Assembly: GCA_963779805.1 (NCBI GenBank) | Contig: CAVZZN010000002.1 | Span: forward strand, 1 to 64,000 | Direction: 5' to 3' | Length of the DNA: 64,000 nucleotides | Source: CAIWHR01 sp963779805 | GTDB lineage: Bacteria; Pseudomonadota; Gammaproteobacteria; Burkholderiales; Casimicrobiaceae | Part shown: positions 29,687-39,110 of the stretch, in pieces | How the letters are laid out: each line of letters opens with the position of its first letter | Numbering within the stretch: position 1 is the first letter of the stretch | Position numbers and translations under genes: made by a program | The notes under the pieces: model-generated | What the model saw: only the letters and a program-made list of their open reading frames with translations | The model's database searches: none | Told to the model about the DNA's origin: nothing

Positions 29687-31476
29687 ATGACGAATCTCCA
29701 GGACGCTCCCACTCTCGCGCCGGGCACGCCATCGATCGCGCGCGATCCCTTCGCGCTCGAGCTCATCAAGAACGCGCTGGTGGCGCTCGCGGACGAGATG
29801 GCGCTCACCATCTATCGCACCGCACGCTCGTTCGTGGTGAAGGAGGCGCTCGACTTCTCGACCGCGCTTTTCCTCGCCGACGGCCAGCTCATCGCGCAGG
29901 GCACGTGCCTGCCGTTCCACCTCGGGGCGATGCCGTTCGCCGTGAAGGCGGTGATGCGCGCGTACGAAGGCCGGATCCTGCCCGGCGATCTGTTCATCAC
30001 CAACGACCCCTACGACGGCAGCACGCACCTGCCCGACATCGTGCTGGTGAAGCCGATCTTCCACGAGGGCGCCCTGATCGGCTACTCGGTGGCGCTCGCG
30101 CACATGACGGACATCGGCGGCCGCATTCCCGGCGGCAATGCGAGCGACTCGACGGAGATCTACCAGGAAGGCCTGCGCATTCCCGCATCGCGCTTCTGGC
30201 GCGAGGGCGAGCCCGACGAGACGATGGAGCGGCTCATCGAGAAGAACGTGCGGGTGCCCGACAAGGTGCTGGGCGACATCCGCTCGCTCGTGGCTGCGTG
30301 CGTCGTGGGCGAGCGCGAGATGGTGAAGCTCGCGCAACGCTACGGCGCCGCCGAGTTCGAGCAGTACTGCCGCGATCTGCTCGATTACACCGAGCGCTTC
30401 ACGCGCGCCGAGATCGCCAAGCTGCCCAAGGGCACCTGGCGTTTCCTCGACTATCTCGACGGGGACGGCGTGGATCCCGATCCGATTCCCATCGCGGCGG
30501 CCGTCACCATCCGCGAGGACAGCATGACGATCGACCTCACGGGGTCGGCGCCGCAGGTGCGCGGGGCGATCAACTGCGTGTACCCGTTCACGCTGTCCAC
30601 GGCGCTCGCGTGCGTGCGCTCGATCGTCGACCTCGCGATCCCCAACAACGCCGGCTACTTCCGGCCCGATCGAGGTGATCGCCCCGGAGGGCACGGTCGT
30701 GAATCCGCGCATGCCCGCGGCGGTGGCAGCGCGCGGCATCACCGGCATCCGCATCGGCGACGCGATCTTCGGCGCGCTCGCGCAGGCCGTGCCGGACGTG
30801 CTGCCCGCGTGCGGCTCGAATGCGCCCGATGTCGGCATCTCGTTTGGCGGTCGCGACGAGCACGGCGAGTCGCACGTGTATCTCGAGTTCCTGCTCGCGT
30901 CGTGGGGCGGCGGTCCCGATCGCGACGGCATGGACGCGTGCACCGGCACGCTCGTCAACTACTCCAACGCGCCGGCGGAGATGATCGAGGCCGACCAGCC
31001 CATCGTCGTGGAGCGTTATGCGCTGGTGCCGGACTCGGGCGGACCCGGTCGATACCGCGGCGGCCTCGCTCTCGAGCGTCACCTGCGCTTCAAGGCCAAC
31101 CGCGCGACGCTGCAGATCCGTTCCGATCGGCGCGACCACCCGCCTTACGGTCTCGACGGCGGGGGGTGCGGCGCACCCTCGGACGTGTCGATGCTGCGCG
31201 CCGACGGGCGCGAGGAGCCAGTGTCCGGCGAAGTTCCTCACCACCGTCGACTACGGCGACGTGCTGCGCGTGCGCCTCGCCGGAGGCGGCGGCCACGGCA
31301 ATCCGCTCCTTCGCGATCCGAAAGCCGTGCTCGCGGACGTGGTCGAGGAGAAGATGACCGTGGCCCACGCCCGCGCGAATTACGGCGTCGTCATCGCCGG
31401 CGATCCGGCTGCCGTGGACGAGGCCGGCGACGCAGCGTCTGCGCGACCAGTTGCGGCGTGGGTGACCGGACGGTAG
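29687..31476 (+). CDS. hyuB: Hydantoinase/oxoprolinase B subunit (HyuB), frameshifted
   Basis: About 596 residues. N-terminal DPFALELIKNALVALADEMALTIYRTARS and ITNDPYDGSTHLPDI are HyuB hallmarks; later GDAIFGALAQAVPDVLPACG and LVNYSNAPAEMIEADQPI, then LAGGGGHGNPLLRDP near the end. Extra bases near 30665-30667 (CGGCCCG) and 31227-31228 (TCCGGCG) split it into three frames. It begins one base after the hyuA stop, so the subunits are co-translated. It forms a complex with HyuA. Confidence 0.88.
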
Positions 31477-31613
31477 CGAGCCGGCGCGACGCGTCGGCGT
31501 CCCCCGGCAGACCGAATCCCGTTGACGCGCCGTGGGCCGGCCGTGCAACATCGACGTCCGCTCCTGCCGCTGTCGCTTCGAGCGCCCCGCTTCTCCGGCC
31601 GGAGGCGTACTTG

Positions 31614-33176
31614 ATGGCACGTATCGCGATCGTCAACCCACGATTCGAGGTCTCGTACTGGGGGGTCGAGTACCTCATGCCGATCGTCGGCAAGAAGGCG
31701 AACATGCCGGTGTCGGCGCTTCCGCTGCTCGCGGCGCTCACGCCGGCTCCGCACGACGTCATGCTCATCGACGAGAACGTCGAGGCGATCGACTACGATG
31801 CGCTCGCCGACGTGGACATCGTCGGCGTGACCGGGATGAGTGTGCAGCGGTTCCGGATGCGCGAGATCCTCGCCGAGCTCAAGCGCCGCGGCAAGTTCAC
31901 GGTTGTCGGCGGCGCATGGGTGACCGTGCAGGAGGACTATTTCGAGGAGCTTGCCGACGTGATCTTCGTCGGCGAAGCGGACGAGAGCTGGCCGCAGTTC
32001 CTGCAGGAGTGGGAGGCGGGGCGCTCGAAGAGCCGCTACGAGCAGCAGGAGCGCACCGACATGGCCCGGTTGCCCACGCCGCGGTTCGACCTGCTCAAGA
32101 CCGACCGGTACCTGCTGGGCAGCATCCAGATCTCGCGCGGTTGCCCGTTCCTTTGCGAGTTCTGCGACATCATCGTCACGTTCGGCCGGCGGCCGCGGAT
32201 CAAGACCACCCCTCAGATCATCGCGGAGCTGGAAGCGCTCCGAGCGCGGAAGGTCAACGCGGTGTTCATCGTCGACGACAACTTCATCGGCAACAAGAAT
32301 GTCATCAAGCAGATCCTGAAGGACCTGATCGCATATCAGCAGGCGAACGACTATCCGTTCCGTTTCTTCACCGAGGCGTCGCTCGACCTGGCCGAAGACG
32401 ACGAGCTCATGGCCCTGATGACGGAGGTGAACATCCACGCGGTCTTCATCGGGATCGAGAGCCCGAACGAGAAGTCGTTGCAGGAGACGCGGAAGACGCA
32501 GAACGTGCGCCCCAAGGCAGGCTCGCTGCTCGAGCGCGTGCACAAGGTCCAGCGCGCCGGCATCGAGGTCTGGTGCGGGATGATCGTCGGCTTCGATAAC
32601 GACGATGAAACCATCTTCGACGCTCAGCTCGAATTTCTCGGGGAGGCGCGCATACCGCACATCATGATCGGGATGCTGTATGCGATTCCGAAGACGCCCC
32701 TGCACGAACGCCTGGCGAGCGAAGGCCGGCTGGACCGCGCCGACGTGTCGGCCTTCGGAACCAACGTCATTCCCCTGCGCCTCAGCCGCGAGGCGCTCCA
32801 GCAGGGCTACCAGCGTGTCATGCGCTCGCTGCACGAGCCCGCCGCCTATTTCGCGCGGCTCGAGGACCTGTACATCCACGGCATGCTGCGACGCGAGCAC
32901 CTGGGACGCGTCAAGCACTGGAAGACGCATCCCAGGCTGCGGTTGCGCCAGCAGTCGCTCAACGTCGTCGGCGCCTCGCTGTTTTTCGCGCGCCTGATGA
33001 AGAACGTCGACCGTCCCGCGCTGCGTCGGGAGTACCGTCGCCGGATCTGGCGCGTGGCGAAGGCCACGCGCGATCCGAGCGTGATCTTCACCTACATCGG
33101 CAAGTGCGCGATGCACTTCCACTACGACAAGCTGATCCGCGCGATGGCGACGGGGGCGGCGATCAATACGATCTGA
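31614..33176 (+). CDS. B12-binding radical SAM protein with C-terminal DUF4070
   Basis: 520 residues, intact. The N-terminal 150 residues form a cobalamin-binding-like domain (IAIVNPRFEVSYWGVEYL, IVGVTGMSVQRFRMREIL). The radical SAM cluster is CPFLCEFC (Cys 177, 181, 184), followed by FIVDDNFIGNK and FIGIESPNEKSL. The C-terminal region is the DUF4070 type. Related enzymes methylate or rearrange unactivated carbon, for example in hopanoid or tetrapyrrole modification. GGAGG lies 8 bases before the ATG. Apparently monocistronic; substrate unknown. Confidence 0.88.
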   Translation: MARIAIVNPRFEVSYWGVEYLMPIVGKKANMPVSALPLLAALTPAPHDVMLIDENVEAIDYDALADVDIVGVTGMSVQRFRMREILAELKRRGKFTVVGGAWVTVQEDYFEELADVIFVGEADESWPQFLQEWEAGRSKSRYEQQERTDMARLPTPRFDLLKTDRYLLGSIQISRGCPFLCEFCDIIVTFGRRPRIKTTPQIIAELEALRARKVNAVFIVDDNFIGNKNVIKQILKDLIAYQQANDYPFRFFTEASLDLAEDDELMALMTEVNIHAVFIGIESPNEKSLQETRKTQNVRPKAGSLLERVHKVQRAGIEVWCGMIVGFDNDDETIFDAQLEFLGEARIPHIMIGMLYAIPKTPLHERLASEGRLDRADVSAFGTNVIPLRLSREALQQGYQRVMRSLHEPAAYFARLEDLYIHGMLRREHLGRVKHWKTHPRLRLRQQSLNVVGASLFFARLMKNVDRPALRREYRRRIWRVAKATRDPSVIFTYIGKCAMHFHYDKLIRAMATGAAINTI

Positions 33177-33269
33177 GACGCCGGCGTTCGGCGGCCACGA
33201 TCCGGGGGCTTCGTTTCGCGACGGCCCCGTGAAGCGTGGTCCGCCGGGAGCCGCCGCCTCGGCGCACCG

Positions 33270-34507
33270 ATGTTCCGGCAAGCCAGCACGCACCCAGGTT
33301 CGGATCAGGAGCTCCTCGCGGAGTGCTGCGATCGCGCGCGCGTGCTGCTCCGGCGCAACCTCTCGCCGGGGGGCATTCTCGCGGCCACCCCCGGCTCCGC
33401 CGCCAGCGCGCGCGGCTACGCGGCGGTCTTCGGCCGCGACGCCGCGATCTGCGCGCTGGGCATGGCGGTCTCGGACGACGCGCAATTGCAGCGCGAGGCC
33501 GCGACCGGGCTCCTGACGCTGGCGCGCTACCAGGCGCGCAACGGCCAGCTGCCGAAGTTCGTCGATCCCAGGGAGGACGAGGCGGACTTCTGGTATCTCG
33601 GCTGCATCGACGCCACGCTGTGGTGGCTCATCGCGATCGCGTGGCTCGACGGCCGCGACCCGACGCGCGGCCTCGCGGGCGAGCTGGCCCCGCGCATCGA
33701 GCGCGCCATCGCACTGGCTGTCGTGCCAGGAGCACCAGCGCTTCTTCCTGCTGCAGCAGAACGAGGCGAGCGACTGGGCCGACATCATGCCGCGCTCCGG
33801 CTTCGTGCTCTACACGAACGCGCTGTGGCACCTCGTGAAGCGCCTGTATCGCCTTCCCGATGCGGACGAGACCAGGCGCAGCTTCAACGAGCTGTTCCAC
33901 CCGTTCGCGCGGACGATCGCGGATTACCGTCGCGCGCGGCTGCTCATGCATTACGCGCGCCGCAACACGCGCAATCGCGACCTCTACCTGAGCTTCGTCA
34001 ACTTCTCCTTCTGCGGCGACGAGGGCGACGTGTTCGGCAACGTGCTCGCGATCCTCGCCGGCCTCGCCGACGAGACCGCCACGCACCGGATCCTGCGCGC
34101 GATCGATCCGCGCGCGGGCCGACGATCCCTACCCGGTGCGCGTGGTGTGCGATCCGATCCTGGAGCAGAGCATCTTCTGGCGCCCGTACATGTCGCGCCA
34201 TCGCCAGAACTTCGCGTGGCAGTACCACAACGGCGGCATCTGGCCTTTCGTCGGAGCCTTCTGGGTCGATCGCGCTCGGCGAAGCGGGCCTGCACGCGCA
34301 GGCCCGCGCGGATCTCGTGCGAGATCGCGCGCGCGAATGCGGTCGGCGGACTGGGCCTTCACCGAATGGCTGCACGGCCGCACCCTGCGGCCGGCCGGCA
34401 TGCGCGGCCAGTCGTGGAACGCGGCGGCGTTCCTGCTTGCTTGCGAATGCCTCCGCTCGGGCACCCCGCTGTTCGGGACCGCGCGCATCGCGTTGCCGGC
34501 CGCCTAG
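33270..34507 (+). CDS. Debranching-type (alpha/alpha)6 glycoside hydrolase, heavily frameshifted
   Basis: About 410 residues of the amylo-alpha-1,6-glucosidase / MGH1-like family. Visible landmarks in order are ARGYAAVFGRDAAICALGM, DEADFWYLGCIDATLWWL, LLQQNEASDWADIMPRSGFVLYTNALW (likely catalytic Asp region), NFAWQYHNGGIWPFVGAFWV and RGQSWNAAAFLLAC. Five single-base insertions are inferred near 33716, 34117, 34270, 34320 and 34350; after correction all motifs fall in one frame ending at the TAG at 34505-34507. It would trim alpha-glucans or sucrose-like sugars. The poor local quality makes the exact length uncertain. Confidence 0.7.
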
Positions 34508-35327
34508 AACGCCGCGGAAAACCGGGCGTCCTCGCGGCAGGTTCCGCCCAGCGCTGCCGTCCAGCGTCCTTCGATGCCTTGCGCGGTGGACTTGATCTCG
34601 GACATCGCGGCGGTCGTCGTGAAGGGCGAGGTGCCGGTGCAGGAGTACGTGGCGTTCGGCATCTCGAAGATCTGCCCGTGCTGCTCGATCGCGCCCGAGA
34701 GTGTGCAGGTCAGGTTGTTGGAGTAGCTGAACGCGAAGCTCGCCTGGGTCGTCGTCTGCGCGACGGTGAGGGTGTACGGCACCGCGTAGTTCCCGTTCTG
34801 GTTGCCGCAGCCGGAGTACGTACCGGTCTGCCCGCCGATATACGAGGCGGCCGATCGCGATCCTCGTCAGCGTCTGGCGCTCGATGCTCTTGGTCACCGG
34901 GAGCAGGCCGCTCACCGTGTAAGTGAGCGTCCCGCGGTACGCGTTGGTGGCGCTCGGGGTGAACGTCGCGCTCCCGACCTGCTGCGCAGTCCGGGTGATC
35001 GGCCGGATTCCAGGGCTGCGCGAAGAACGTCCCCTGCGTGAGGTACAGCCCGCCGGTGAACGTGCCGGTTGCCGGATCCTGCGACAGCTGGCCCGTGTAC
35101 CACGTGGGCTTCCGGTCCGCACCGTAGATGAAGAAGGTGAGGAACAGGAAGGGCTTCCCCGTGCCGTCGTCGGACTGCACCATGTTGACGCCCCAGCCCG
35201 GCTCGCTGGCGGTGTACCAGATGTCGGTGTAGTCGGCGGCACGGGCAAGCGCGGGCGCGAGCAGCAGGCCGGCGAGGACGAAGGGCAGGGCGCGTTGCGG
35301 CAGGGAACGGAGGTGGCGAAGGCTCAT
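34504..35327 (-). CDS. Predicted secreted protein, frameshifted
   Basis: About 274 residues. A Sec signal peptide (LPFVLAGLLLAPALARA) precedes DYTDIWYTASEPGWGVNMVQ and FLTFFIYGADRKPTWYTGQL, a WW..PGWG..N...PTWY pattern recurrent in betaproteobacterial extracellular proteins. Extra bases near 35001-35007 and 34849-34852, both at CGGCCG, split it into three frames; the C-terminal part has two Cys pairs (CTLSGAI, SCTGTSP). Its stop overlaps that of the convergent glycoside hydrolase in a shared CTAG. Function not assigned. Confidence 0.65.
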
Positions 35328-35657
35328 GGCGTCGCTCGCGGTGGTGAAGGTCCGGCGATTGTCGCACCGTTCGCCTCCGCTGCTGACCTGACTCGTTCCG
35401 GACACGGTCGGGCTTTCTTACACCCGGCGCAGCGCTGCGGCGGCGGCCCGCGAAGAATCAATGTCCTACGATACGTGGTGCGGTTGTTGCTGCGATCCAT
35501 TTCCGCGCCGGACTGCAGACGGTGGCCCGGCGCACTGCATGCGCGCGCATCGCGTTCCGCTGATCCACGCGGAGCGTCACATGCGCTCGACGAGCCGCAG
35601 GAAATAGCGGCATCACCGCGTCCGGCCTGCGTAGCGATTCACCGTCATGAGGTGACG
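35328..35657. other. Intergenic region upstream of the FeeM-like gene
   Basis: 330 bases between divergent genes with no recognisable coding content. An open frame crosses it on the plus strand but has no protein-like composition. It presumably holds promoters for the secreted protein and the acyltransferase. AGGTGA just before 35658 is a good ribosome-binding site for the latter. Confidence 0.5.
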
Positions 35658-36392
35658 ATGCCGGCCGCCGTGCGTTGGGCAGTATCCGTCGATATCGAAC
35701 GGAGCATCGTTTCGCTCCTCCGCCAGCGGGGCGCACCGGCCCCCGTCGGCGTGCAACGTGCGCCGCCACCGAATCCACGGGCCCCACGGGCGGGACCGGT
35801 TCGCGCCCGGGCGGCGCAGCATCCCCACGAGGTCGAGCGCGCGCGGCGCCTGGTCGAGCGTCGGTACGCATGGCGCGGATACGTGCTGGCGGATGGGCTC
35901 GCGGCGTGCGTGCCGGACAGCGCCGGCGAGATCGCGCTCGTGGCCCTGCATCGCGACAGGACCGTGGGCACGATGACGTTGCGCGTGGACGGCCCGCACG
36001 GGCTTCTCGCGGAGCAGGGCTACGCCGAGGTCGTGCAGCGCAAGCGCGGGGAGGGCCGCAGGATCTGCGAGTTCACGCGACTCGCTGTCGCCGAGGATGC
36101 GCCGTCGACCCGCGTGCTCGCCTCGCTGTTCGGCCTCGCATACGTGATCGGCACCGGTCACGGCGCGAATGGCGCATTCGTCGAAGTGAACCCGCGGCAT
36201 GCACGCTTCTACACGCGCGTGCTCGGGTTCACGGTGGCAGGTCCGGAGCGCGTGTGCGAGCGCGTGTCCGCCACCTCGGTGCTGCTGTGGCTCGAGCTCG
36301 AGCAACTGCACCGGCGGCTCACGTCGGTGCGCGCCGATCCGCTCGCGTTCGCGATGCGCGCCGCGCAGCAGGACAAGTCCGGGACGAACTGA
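35658..36392 (+). CDS. FeeM-like N-acyl amino acid synthase (GNAT-type acyltransferase)
   Basis: 244 residues. After a basic N-terminal stretch of about 75 residues, the core reads LVERRYAWRGYV, VGTMTLRVDG, ICEFTRLAV, LASLFGLAYVIG, GAFVEVNPRHARFYTRVLGF. This matches the FeeM / acyl-homoserine-lactone-synthase-like fold that moves an acyl chain from acyl-carrier protein to an amino acid, giving N-acyl amino acids. The EF(T/S)RLAV segment and NPRHARFY are the most diagnostic. The product could be a signal or a membrane lipid. It is monocistronic, convergent with mgtC. Confidence 0.7.
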   Translation: MPAAVRWAVSVDIERSIVSLLRQRGAPAPVGVQRAPPPNPRAPRAGPVRARAAQHPHEVERARRLVERRYAWRGYVLADGLAACVPDSAGEIALVALHRDRTVGTMTLRVDGPHGLLAEQGYAEVVQRKRGEGRRICEFTRLAVAEDAPSTRVLASLFGLAYVIGTGHGANGAFVEVNPRHARFYTRVLGFTVAGPERVCERVSATSVLLWLELEQLHRRLTSVRADPLAFAMRAAQQDKSGTN

Positions 36393-36506
36393 AGCCGGAT
36401 CCGGCGCAGGAAAGCGTTCCGGCGTGCCCGCGCCGGAGAGTTATCACACCGGGCCGGAGCAATGCTGCGTACGGGACTGCGTGCCGACGACCTCGGGCAC
36501 CGGGCT

Positions 36507-37178
36507 TCAGTCGCGTCCGGGACGCACGCGGAAGCCGAGCACCTCGTTTCGGCCGAGCAGCCCGTGCTCGAGGCTGGCCGGCGCGTCGGTGTCCTGCGAC
36601 CACATGACCATCTCGTAGGTGACGGTCTGGGCCGCACGGTCGAGGCTGGACGAGATCTCGCCGATGTTGAAGCCGTGGCTTGCCACGAAGGCTTCCACCG
36701 CCTTCCGGTCCCACGGCGAGTCGCGCGCGATCTCGATGTCGCAATGCACCAGCGAGTGGACCGGGATCCGGTTCTCGAGCTGGCGCAGCAGCTCGAGCGC
36801 GGCCCACGTCACGGCGGTGGCGCCCGCTCCGACCGCGTACAGGCCCGAACCGAACACCACGCCGATGGCCGCGATCACCCAGATCGACGCGGCCGTGGTC
36901 AGGCCCCGGACCGAGAAGCCCTCCCGAATGATCACGCCCGCGCCGAGGAACCCGATGCCGGTGACGATGCCCTGCACCACCCGCGTGGGGTCCCCTGCAC
37001 CGAAGGCGGCCCATCCGCCCGCGAACTCGGCCGCGGCCACGAGCAGCGCCGCGCCGAGCGAGACGAGCGCATAGGTACGCAGGCCGGCGGCCCGGCCGCG
37101 GTAGCTGCGCTCGAGCCCGACGAGCGCGCCGGCGACGATCGCGGCCGCGCTGCGCAGGAAGATGTCGAGCTCGGTCAT
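36507..37178 (-). CDS. MgtC/SapB family membrane protein
   Basis: 223 residues. It has about five transmembrane segments in the first 140 residues; GALVGLERSYRGRAAGLRTYALVSLGAALL is the MgtC signature, followed by GIGFLGAGVIIREG and GLTTAASIWVIAAIG. The C-terminal 80 residues form an ACT-like soluble domain (IPVHSLVHCDIEI, then AVEAFVASHGFNI). MgtC proteins modulate F-ATPase activity and survival at low Mg2+ or acid pH. It is 7 bases after gsiD in the same direction and may be co-transcribed with the gsi operon. Confidence 0.9.
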   Translation of the reverse strand: MTELDIFLRSAAAIVAGALVGLERSYRGRAAGLRTYALVSLGAALLVAAAEFAGGWAAFGAGDPTRVVQGIVTGIGFLGAGVIIREGFSVRGLTTAASIWVIAAIGVVFGSGLYAVGAGATAVTWAALELLRQLENRIPVHSLVHCDIEIARDSPWDRKAVEAFVASHGFNIGEISSSLDRAAQTVTYEMVMWSQDTDAPASLEHGLLGRNEVLGFRVRPGRD

Positions 37179-37185
37179 GGGATCG

Positions 37186-38100
37186 TCAGCGTCGCTCGAT
37201 CTTCGGGTCGAGCGCGTCGCGCAGGCCATCGCCCAGGATGTTGAATGCGAGCACGGTAACGAAGATCGCGATCGCAGGGAAGATGGCGACGTGCGGCGCG
37301 ATCAGCATGTCCGCCCGGGCGGCGTTGAGCATCGCGCCCCACTCGGGCGTGGGCGGCTGCGCGCCGAGGCCGAGGAACGACAGGCTCGCCGCGGTGATGA
37401 TCGACGTGCCGATCCGCAGCGAGAAGTACACGACGACGGCGGAGACGGTGCCCGGAAAGACGTGGCGCAGGATGATGGTCGCGTCGGAGGCGCCGATGCT
37501 GCGCGCCGCTTCGACATAGGTGAGGTGCTTCAACGCAAGCGTGTTGCCGCGCACCAGCCGGGCGAACGTCGGCACGCTGAACACCGCCACCGCGATGACG
37601 ACGTTGAGCATGCCGCCGCCGAGGATCGCGACGATGCCGATGGCGAGCAGGATGCCGGGAAACGCGAACAGCACGTCGCAGATGCGCATGATGATGCGAT
37701 CCCACCAGCCCTCGAAGTAGCCCGCGAGAAGACCCAGCGCCGTGCCGACCGCGGCGCCGAGCGCGACCGAGCCGAAGCCTGCCGCGAGCGAGATCCGCGC
37801 GCCCCACACGAGGCGGCTGAAGATGTCGCGGCCGAGCGGATCCACTCCGAGCCAGTAGCGCGCCGAGGGTCCGCTGTTGAGGCTGTCGTAGTCGAAGAAG
37901 TTCTCGGGATCGAACGGCGCGATCCACGGTGCGAGCACGGCCACGAGCACGAGCGCGATCACGAATGCGCCCGCGACGAGCGCGGCCTTCTGCCGACGCA
38001 GCTTTCGCCAGAACTCGCCCCACGGCGTGCGCAGCGCGGTCGCGACGTCGGCCGCATCGCGGGCGACGGGTGGGGTCGCGACGGGGGAGGGCGCGGTCAA
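37186..38100 (-). CDS. gsiD: Glutathione/dipeptide ABC transporter permease GsiD
   Basis: 304 residues of the DppC/OppC type. The hallmark N-terminal LRRQKAALVAGAFVIALVLVAVL, then YWLGVDPLGRDIFSRLVWGARISL and the EAA loop AARSIGASDATIILRHVFP, are present. A TTG at 38100 is used since no ATG/GTG gives a complete N-terminus and it follows the gsiC stop by 4 bases. Last gene of a gsiABCD-type operon, forming a heterodimer with GsiC. Confidence 0.85.
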   Translation of the reverse strand: MTAPSPVATPPVARDAADVATALRTPWGEFWRKLRRQKAALVAGAFVIALVLVAVLAPWIAPFDPENFFDYDSLNSGPSARYWLGVDPLGRDIFSRLVWGARISLAAGFGSVALGAAVGTALGLLAGYFEGWWDRIIMRICDVLFAFPGILLAIGIVAILGGGMLNVVIAVAVFSVPTFARLVRGNTLALKHLTYVEAARSIGASDATIILRHVFPGTVSAVVVYFSLRIGTSIITAASLSFLGLGAQPPTPEWGAMLNAARADMLIAPHVAIFPAIAIFVTVLAFNILGDGLRDALDPKIERR

Positions 38101-38104
38101 GGCG

Positions 38105-39025
38105 TCACCGATACCGGATGGCCGGGTTGATGAGGCCGTAGAGCACGTCCACCACCAGGTTGATGAGGATGAACTCGAGCGAAAAGAGCAGCACGAGCGC
38201 CTGCATGACGGGGTAGTCGCGCATGTCGACGGCATCCACCAGCAGGCGACCCAGTCCCGGCCAGTTGAACACGACCTCGACCACGATCGAGCCCCCGAGC
38301 AGGAAGCCGAACTGCAGCCCCATCATCGTGACGACCGGAATCAGCGCGTTGCGCAAGCCGTGCTTGAGCACGACGATGCTCTCCGCGAGTCCCTTCGCGC
38401 GCGCCGTGCGGATGTAGTCGTCGCCCAGGATGTCGACGAAGGAAGAGCGCGTGAAGCGCGCCATGATCGCCGCGACCGCCGCACCGAGCGTGAGCGAAGG
38501 CAGGATGTAATGCCGCGGCGTGTCCGCACCGACGGTCGGCAGCCAGCCGAGCTGGACGGAGAACACCTGCATCAGCACCATGCCGAGCGCGAACGCGGGA
38601 AAGGAAATGCCCGACACCGCGATCGTCATCCCGATGCGATCGGGCCACCGGTTGCGCCATACGGCCGACACGATGCCGATCACGAGCCCGAACGCGACCG
38701 ACCACGCCATGCTCGCGAGCGTCAGCCAGAACGTCGGCATGAAGCGATCGCCGATCTCCTGCGCCACCGGTCGCTTCGTGCGCAGCGAGCGTCCGAAATC
38801 GCCGCGCACCGCGCCCGCGAGGAAGCGGGCGAACTGCTCGGGCAGCGGGCGATCGAGGCCGAGATCGCGCCGCACGAGCTCGACGGTTTCCGGCGTCGCA
38901 TCGGGCCCCGCCGCGAGGCGTGCCGGATCGCCCGGCAGCAGGTGCAGGAACATGAACACGAGGACCGCGACGATCGCGAGCGTCGGCACGAGTCCCGCGA
39001 GGCGCCGGGCGATGTACTGGAGCAT
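38105..39025 (-). CDS. gsiC: Glutathione/dipeptide ABC transporter permease GsiC
   Basis: 306 residues, intact DppB/OppB type. It starts MLQYIARRLAGLVPTLAIV, has the periplasmic LPGDPARLAAGPDATPE loop and the ATPase-docking YIRTARAKGLAESIVVLKHGLRNALIP. GsiB (binding protein) lies 86 bases upstream and GsiD follows directly, giving the same order as the E. coli glutathione importer. It imports glutathione or short peptides. Confidence 0.88.
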   Translation of the reverse strand: MLQYIARRLAGLVPTLAIVAVLVFMFLHLLPGDPARLAAGPDATPETVELVRRDLGLDRPLPEQFARFLAGAVRGDFGRSLRTKRPVAQEIGDRFMPTFWLTLASMAWSVAFGLVIGIVSAVWRNRWPDRIGMTIAVSGISFPAFALGMVLMQVFSVQLGWLPTVGADTPRHYILPSLTLGAAVAAIMARFTRSSFVDILGDDYIRTARAKGLAESIVVLKHGLRNALIPVVTMMGLQFGFLLGGSIVVEVVFNWPGLGRLLVDAVDMRDYPVMQALVLLFSLEFILINLVVDVLYGLINPAIRYR

Positions 39026-39110
39026 GGAAGGCGAACGCCGCGCAGGGCCGCGGCGTTCGGATCGTGGCGGTGCGGAAGCGAGGCGCGCCGGGCGCTGCTT
39101 CCTCGCGTCG

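Noticed and set aside
26565..29690. An apparent 1041-codon amidohydrolase-HyuA fusion
   Set aside because: The middle of the amidohydrolase lies in another frame. The complete HyuA start (METRIGIDIGGTFTD) and a stop at 27585 for the amidohydrolase show two genes.
31380..33788. An 802-codon open frame on the minus strand
   Set aside because: It is antisense to the intact radical SAM gene and part of the glycoside hydrolase gene, and has the Asp/Arg/His-rich composition of a GC-rich shadow frame. The plus-strand proteins carry clear family motifs.
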